This document shows positions 38,401 through 47,400 of a stretch of 64,000 bases of DNA, piece by piece. Source of the stretch: Paracentrotus lividus (lineage: Eukaryota; Echinodermata; Echinoidea; Camarodonta; Echinidae); NCBI GenBank assembly GCA_940671915.1, contig CALNVZ010000174.1, positions 25,812,339 to 25,876,338 on the forward strand, in the 5' to 3' direction. Position 1 is the stretch's first letter, and the number at the start of each line of letters is the position of its first letter. Both the position numbers and the translations under genes were made by a program. The notes under the pieces were generated by a model. The model did not search any database. It had not been told where the DNA came from and saw only the letters and a program-made list of their open reading frames with translations.

Positions 38401-41400
38401 TAGACGAATTCGGTTTGGGTGATGTTTTGTCTTGTGGGCAGCCATGTGTGCTAATGTATGCGTAACAAAGAAAAATGTAAATACGCGCAGACATACACGC
38501 AAATGGCACATGCATAGTACATTGGAAGCCCCCCAGCTATGGCCACCATGAAATTACATTCCTCTGAAGTCCACGGCGGGTAAAATCCGTGGGGGGGGGG
38601 ATACATCCCCCCCAGATTTGAGGAGGGGGGGATGCCCTGTACAAACTCCCCCCCCCCCCCACTTTTCAAGAAAGAAATGGAAAAAAAAAATTACACTACA
38701 TAATTGCGTTATTGGTTAAAATAGCGCTTTTAATACTAAAAAGTGCCTCTTTCTAACTCCAAAACCCCTAAAATTTTCCTGCTCGGTCGCTTTGCGACCT
38801 TGCACTAAGTAACAAACCGTAGGCTAAGTATAAAAAGGTTGGATCCAATGCCCTCATCTGGGGACAAACCTTGGGAAAGGGTGTTGTCGACAATCAAAAA
38901 CATTAATGTAGTTGTGTGCGGGCTAGGTTGGTGGAGGGCCTTGGGCCTGCAGCCGCGCCCACAAACTTTTCATAGTAAAGATTTGTTTTCTATCGCTGTT
39001 ATTTATCAAAGCATGTAAAATGGATACTAAATAGGGAATAACGTGCACAATTAACTCCTAACTTTGAGCTCAAAATGTTCGGATAGTGCTTCGCACTCGC
39101 TGATACTAAATAGGATCTATAATGCACAAATATCTCCAATTTTTAGCTTAAAATTTTCGGCTCGCGCTCGCATTACCTTTTCCATTACAAAAATGAACAG
39201 TAATCAAGGCAGCCATTAAGATTCTTAAAAGCATACATTCAAAGACAAATTTTCTTTTTACCCCCTCCCTCTCCGAATACATTTATCTTTAGGTCTATGC
39301 CTCTGATCTAAAGTGTCCCCCTTTTCAGAAAAAGTGCCCTTTTTCCATCGTGACCCCCACTTTCAAATCCGTTCCGCCACCTCTGCTATATATATATATA
39401 TTTTTTTTTTTGTGCTCGCGGATGCTATATAAGATCTATAATGTACAAATATTTCCAATTTCAGCTTAAAATTTTTCGGCTCGCGCTTCGTGCTCGCTGA
39501 TACTAAATTGGATGTATAATGCACAAATATCTCCTATTTCTAGCTTAAAATTTTCGGCTCGCGCTTTGCGCTCGCATTACTTTTTCCATTATTAAAATGA
39601 ACAGTAATCAAGGCAGCCATAAGCTAAATGCATACATTCAAAGACAAATTCTATTCGCACCCCCTCTCTCTCAAATCCAATCCGCAGCCTCTGCTATATG
39701 GGTATTAAAAACGTAGAGCTTGTGTATGTCAAACAAGATCGAGACAAATGGCAAATTATTTCGCTCATCCCCCCCCCCCCCCCCCCCCCCACTCCTCGAC
39801 ACGGATTTACGCCACTGCTGAAGTCGGATTGGTATATAACAGCAGTCGGTCCAATTCTCTGATTGTCTAATACCACATGGGCTAAACCCATTTGGTCTAC
39901 TAGCAATTTGGTCTAATTTCCCCTTGGTATAATAAGTAGTTTGGTTAAATTCTCACTAGGTGTAATGACCATATGGTCGAACTATCCATTTGTCTAATAG
40001 CCAAATTGTCTAATTACATTTTTGTTGTAATTCCCAAAGGAATATTTGGTCTATTACCAGTTTTAAACAGGAATTAAGTGGTGTTAGACTTTTAATAGTG
40101 GACATTAGACGAACTGGTTGTAAACGAAAGGGAATAAGATCATGTGCAATGAGATCAAATAAGCATTAGTCAACTTGGTTTAGACCAAGAGACAATTCAC
40201 CACAAAATGTTACCAAAATGATGATCTTAGGTAAGGAAATTCTGAAAGGAACAGAATGTTTGGCTCTTCTTATGTGCCTCGATGTATGAAATAACAATGC
40301 CAACTCATGATTTTCCCTTCTGTCATCATTTTCATATGTTCATGCGTAGTAGGATCAAAGAGATTGATGTAAGGATGATATTCTTAGTCTGATTTCAACT
40401 GAAGAAGTAATGAATACCTCTAAGAAGTTCTGAATATCTGTCTCTCTTTGCAAGTGCTTGTTAATATTGTTCTTTATCATAGCAAAAGATTATGTATGCA
40501 ATTTATAAGCTTGCTCTTCAGAGAAAGTACCTCATAACAGATGTTTGTGTCGAAGGCAAAATGTATGGTCTGTCGTCTGTTGTATATTTATATAACACAT
40601 GCTCCTTGTCAGTTCAATTCCCAACACTAATCAAATGCCGTACTTTGACCGTGGTCTTTAACAGAATACGTAATCCTTAACATACACAAAATTTTGCCTT
40701 GTTCCTCTATTGTTGATGAAATAACATCTGGAACAAATGTAAGTTTACTTATTACTTCAACCTGAATTCAAAATAACCTATTACATCTAGTCTAGTCTGT
40801 CCAGTGGATAAGTCGGCGCAATGATAATCACAAGGTACGCGGGATGAATCCTGTCCATTAAACTAACATCCTTCGGCAAGACATTCATTTGCAAATTTGC
40901 CACACTCGACCAAAGTGAGGTGAATGGGTGCCGGTAGGAATATATCTCTTGAAAAGCTGTGTCTGTCTTATAAGCGTAGCCTAGCCAAGCCAATAAATGA
41001 TTAGTTGAATGTCAGGTCAAATTTCTGTAGTCGTTCATTTTAATGTGGAAAAATAAATGAATTGAAAATAAGAAATTTGAATTAACACTAAGCACTAAGA
41101 AACACCAAGGTGGATGTAGTATATCAAGTGCTTTATAAATGTAATCCATCATTATTGTTGCCTTCCTTGCTCCTAGAATGTGCCGAAGGGAGACTGGTTC
41201 TGCAAAGACTGCGCCCCCAAGCAGATCAAGAGAAGCCCTCACAAGCAGAGAGCCAAGAAGAAACCAGTCATAGAAGAATCATCCAGCTCCGAAGAAGAGG
41301 AAGAGGAGAGTGAAGAAAGCGAGGAAGAGGAAGAAAGCGAAGAAGAAGAGGAAGAGATGGAAGTTGATGTATCGTCGGAGGAGGAGGAGGAGGAAGAAGA

Positions 41401-44400
41401 GGAGGAGGAGGAAGAGGAGGAGGAGGAGGAAGATGAAGAGGATGATGATGAAGATAACGAAAAGTAAGTGCCAGAAATTTCTAATGCTTTTTCTAGTTTT
41501 CTTTCATTATATTCAACTCAAAGGTAATATTGATTTATTGTTTATTCACTGTACTTCAGAGGCTTTGGAAACCTGGGCGGAAAGAAAGCATTTGGGGGGG
41601 GGGGGAAGCCATTGTGTGTTAAAGCTGGTGTATAGTGTTGGGAGAAGGAAACATTTAATTTGTATTCACAGTTAGATAATATGAAAGACTGAATCCTAAC
41701 TTTAATAAAGAAAGTTATATTACATGAAATCTCGTTTTAGTGTCTTTATTTCACGATATAAGTATTAAAAAGATAAATCGGGGATCCGTCTAATCTCAGT
41801 GTGCACTAGGCGTTCACATGGAAAACCAATGGGGATTCTCTTGTGAGGGTGTTACACACAGATCGCTACGCTCCATTCATGCGGGAAGTTCAGGGGACTG
41901 GACACCCAAGCAAAGGTCTCAAAAACCGTTAAATTATGTTTGGGTTCAAACATTTCACTGAAATTCACCGAAAATCGTGAAAGGAATATCACAAAATCTC
42001 TCACACATATCTTTTAGTGCAATATGAACAACATGAGACTATATTTAATCAGTTTTATGCCGATTCCTTTTTTGTTACCAAAACTATACACCAGGTTTAA
42101 CAATGGCTCCCCCCCCCCCAATGCTCTGTATTCTCAAAGCGGATCTACCCCTCTACTGTACTTCACCTTATTTAGAGTTACATTCAAGGTCCTTTTTAAT
42201 ATCAATATACAAACAAATATACAACAACAAACTTTAAACATAGATTTACTTTACATGTTAATTTTCTATAAAAAAGTAGACTTTTTCTAATGCATATTTG
42301 TATCAAAAGATGATTGTTAAAATATTAACCATTTTTTTTTGTAGGCTTTGTCTTTCAGTTTGAATGTAATTTGATTCTGGAGTTTCATTTTCTATAATTA
42401 CCATTTTTAGCTCAAGATGCTTGTTCATTATGAGCAATCTATGTAATATCCTCTATGAATCACTATAGAAAAATATCTTGTTTGTGTTTGGTGTGTCAAT
42501 GAGAAGTGTTATTTTATTCTATCATAATCACTCACTTTTCCCTCGAAAATAGTATTTTTTCATGTCAATATATTATCACTTCTGCACTGATCTAAAAATT
42601 GTTTTTAATTGTGGCATAGTTGATTTTGATTTTGGTTTTCAGTATTGATTTTAATTTTTTTTTTTAATTACTTCGGGTAACTTTGAAACTGCGTAGAACT
42701 TTCATAGAAAGATTTATGCTTTCTGAGATATCATTGAAATTAAACAAATTAAACATATTTAGAAAATTAAACATTTCCTAAATGTATTCACTTTGGCCTG
42801 TAATGCTTTTATAAAATATCAGCATATACTTTGACTATGACAAATTTAACAACTTCAACCGAGAGGGGACCTATTTAATAAAAGTCGTAAATGATAGAAT
42901 CTTGATAATTGCTCAAAGATTAAATGGCTAATGATGAAGAGTAAAACAGTGACCTTTATTTTTCAATATTGGTTGCATACCGAATATTGAATATTTTACA
43001 GGCTTTTGGTTGAATTACACTTCAACACAAAACCAAATAAATGCATGTTGATGATGGTCCAGTGGTGTTTCTATCTCTCTTGCAATGCACTATCATCTTT
43101 CCTCACCTTCTAAAGGAAACTGGATGCCATGAACCGGGTAGCTCAAAGGCGACTCCGTGGTCTCGATCACAATGAACTCTGCCAGTCGTGCGGCCATGGC
43201 GGCCAGCTCATTCTCTGCTACGACTGCCCCATTGTCTACCACTGTGAATGCCTGTCCCCTCCCCTAAGTAAACTTGCCCAAGATCAGTGGTTCTGTCCAC
43301 TGTGTGTGCAGGACCATGCCGCCAATGGGTAAATCACATGTCATGTCCAACCCAGTATTCTGTCCAATGCATCCAGAACTTTAAAAAAAAATAAAAAAAA
43401 TCTCCTGGCATGTGATTGTTTAGTCCCATCCATTCAATTTCCTGCAAGCTAATCACAGATCCTCTCTTCATCTTTCATTGACCTTTGACCTTATATGTGT
43501 GGTACTTGGAATGTAACCATGTCTTGTGTCATGTTCATTGCTAAATTTGTCCTCAATGTGGTTCTTAATCTGGTGGCCGTAATTCTCAAGGGTTTTATTT
43601 GGGATGAGGTAAGGGTAATAAGTAAATCGGATCCATCCGTCATGAAAATGATGGACAATAGATGCTGATCATACATTACATCTCTAGGGAGATTAAGATT
43701 AGCCAGAGTCTTGGTGCCATAAGGGTTAAGAACCACTGCTCTAACTACTCTGTCTATGTCACTAATTGCATGTCCTAAAAGCAATCGTACCCCCAACAAC
43801 AACAAAAGTGTAAAAAATAAAAAAATCTGCATCTATCGGTTATTTGTTGCACTTTTTCTTTCGACTTCTAGCCCAGTTTCATATCCGGGGTTCTTGTCTA
43901 CCAAGATCCATTTGTGAATCTTCACCCCTCCTTTCACTAATCTAATTCATGTAATTTAGTTTCATCTTCTAATATGATAGATTTTATGTCTCCTGAGGCC
44001 AGACTCCCATTGTTGACTGGGGAAAACTAGGGTTCAGTACCAGGCACTTGTTATACAATGTACTAGAGTTTCAAAGTTTTAACTCCCCCCCCCCCCAAAT
44101 TGTTGAAATTTAAACAAGGGCCCTATGCCATGTATACAAACCATAAGAAGTACACTGTATCTAGACAAATTTGTGGAGCATTTTATGGAAGTGAGCCCTC
44201 AATGTGCCCACCATATAGCCGGGGGTTACCCAGTGTACTACGCATGCGCCATGTGCGCGTATGTCTGCGCATTTGTAAATTTTCCTTTGTTACGCATACA
44301 TGCGCAAACAAGGAGCATGCATAGTACATTGGAAGCCCCTCAGAAATGGCTGCCCCCATGACAAAACATCACCCAAACCGAATTCGTCTATAGCCAAGTC

Positions 44401-47400
44401 GCCATTGAAACATTATTTAGTTTGGAATCTTGGACGAAATCTTTGAGACAGATTTAAGAACAATTAACTGCATTCAATCAAGGTATTGTTAGGGGTAGAG
44501 TCTCTAAAAGTTTACCTTCAACCATGTATGTTTGAGCCACTAGATAGTGAAGACAGATGTAAGGATGATATTCTTAGTCTGATTTCAACTGAAGAAGTAA
44601 TAAATACCTCTAAGAAGTTCTGAATATCTGTCTCTCTTGCTTAGTGTTTATCTTTTCTTTGATTTCATTATTTCTAGATTATATTATTCCAATAATTGTA
44701 GCTGTACTTTGAGAATTACGTCTTTCATTATGAATCATTACTCTAATTATATATATAATAATTCTTGTTGAGTTTTGTTTCTTAAGTATACTTTTCCTCC
44801 TCAATGTCCCTTAGCTTTCCCTTTTCCCAATATCGAAATGACAAGGTGGCAATTCTAGCAATTCTATCTCATTTGTTCTTTTCTGTTATGAAATTTTTCT
44901 ACCATGCGAACTGTAAAACCTAGAGAAAAATATGTTGTAATCATCTGTTCTTGTTAATTCTTCTTCTTTTTCCTTACTCAAAATAAAATCCACTGTAGTA
45001 ACATGTTTTTCTTTAGTTGAATGTATATGTATGCATGCACCTAAAATATGTATAATAGTTGAGTGTTTTAATGGAATGCTCAAGTTGTAATAACATGTCA
45101 GTTCCCTATGATGTGCATGGAACATGACCCCTACGTGTATGCCTTTACTAATTTCCTTGTTCCAAAAATAAAATATTATTTGTATGTTGACTGTTGTACT
45201 AATGGATTGATATCAATTGATGATAATTGTTGTGTATCATAAATTATGTGTATCTATATTTTCCAACATACTGGAATCTAGGATTCAAAAGCCCAGTGAA
45301 CGTGGGACCTCAAACTTTAAACTTGTTCCCCAAGTGAAATAATATATGCAAGGAAAGTCTAATTCAAACGGGGGGCCAACTTTAGACCACACCCCTTGTA
45401 AAAAAAATATTGTGTATTGTAAATGGCAGTAAGTTGTTGACCAACTATTACAGAAGAATTTCAGCAGTATAACCATGAAAGATTTCAAACTCATATTTTC
45501 ATTTAAAGCCAATACGAACTAACAGCCTTGTATAGCACCACCTCATGTCCTCAACTACTCGATTCTGCCCCGATTCCTAACCCATAATGCAACATCCTGA
45601 ATAGTGTAGTCTTATAATTCAGGCCCATTTGAATGAAAACACACTTTTTCACTACTCAATGAATTCACACCATGATAATAATGATGATAATGTTACCAAG
45701 TTTTAAAACACACACTTTTCCCCTCAAAACATTTTTAGTTTTCCAATGCAAATTAAATCGTAGGTTGATTTATACACCCTTTTGTTAAAGAGTTACCTCA
45801 AACGGTATACTTTTAGACTAGCTATTTATAACACAGAGTCAATGAGAGTGTTGCTGAGTTCGCACTCACTTTGACCCTTGGTCAACTTCTTTTTCATGTC
45901 ATAATGACAGTCATTTTGTTTTCATAAGATAGATCCTGTTATATATCTCTAATGAAAAACTTAGGTAGTGATCCTTTCCATGTAAACCCCTCCCAAAAAG
46001 TTTCGCAAATCGACTTTGGGCCATGATAACTTTTCAGGTATGCTTTAATTATTCGAAACTTTTTGGGAGGGGTTTATATATTCCTCTCAGTGAATGTTTT
46101 TTTGCAGAATTATACATAGCATATTGGTAGAAATCATAAGGCATTATTTTGATCACAATAGAAAGTATATTCTAGGGCATTATTACTCTAAGACAAGTAC
46201 ATGCTATCAGTCAAATAATATAACCTTCCACACATTGATCCCTATCCAGTGCTGAATCTGAGGAAGAAGTTGGATCTGACGAAGAGGGAATAGTACACGA
46301 GGATGTGTGCTCCCGATGTCGTCATGGAGGTGCGCTGGTATGTTGTGATACCTGTCCCAAGGCTTTCCACATGGAGTGTTGCAAGCCGGTCCTGCGGAAG
46401 GTGCCGAAGGGTCAGTGGGAGTGCGAAGACTGCAAGAAGAAGACCAAGACTACTGCCATCAGGGTGCCAACAGGCAAGAAGGGTGAGTTGACAAATATAT
46501 GTGAAAAAGTGTAGGTAGGCAGGGTGTCTTCTTCTTCTTCTCGAGTCCTTTCTCCTATTCTTCTGTTTGATTTGTGATTATACCTGATTACATTTGAAGA
46601 TCATAGTATGCATTGTATTGCAGGGTTTGGTTATATTTGAATAAATCCCCCACTAATTGTGAAGGTTTACAAATGAAGTAGATTTAGATTGATGATATTT
46701 GTCTACTTTTACATAATACATTTAACCTTGACTATGTTGAATCTGTCTGGACCAAAGAAATAGCCTTAAGTTAACCTTAGGTTAAAGACAGTAATACTGT
46801 ATAAGCCAATATTTTCGCGTCCAGATATTTTCGCGATTTTGGACTAGTTGGGGAAATTCGCGAGAGCAAAATTTCGTGATTTTGGTGATGATTTCACTAC
46901 TATAAATAGCCTTGTATTGAAGTGGAAATTTTCGCGAAGACCAACTCGCGAAATTCGCGAAAATAAAGTCACCGCGAAAATAACCACTTATACAGTAGTA
47001 GGAGAAGTTGGCTTTAAAAGACTTTTGACTAAGGCGATTATTCGACTCGAGTAAGGTTGACTGTAAATCACCCACTGATTGTGAAGTCTTGTGAATAAAG
47101 TACATTCTGATTGACGATTTTGTCTACTTTTGCATAATAAATTTCAAAAATTGTCACATGAAACATCGCTGTATGTAAAATTGATGGTAGTGTCTAGAAA
47201 TACACTTTGCGCAAGTACCCTTCCTTTACCATGCATGTTTGCTTGTACAAGACAGTAGAGACTGATGTAAGGATGATATTCTTAGTCTGATTTCAACTGA
47301 AGAAGTAATGAATACCTCTAAGAAGTTCTGAATATCTGTCTCTCTTGCTCAATGTTTGTTGTGAAATAAAATTAATTATTTGCACATACAGATCGACCTT

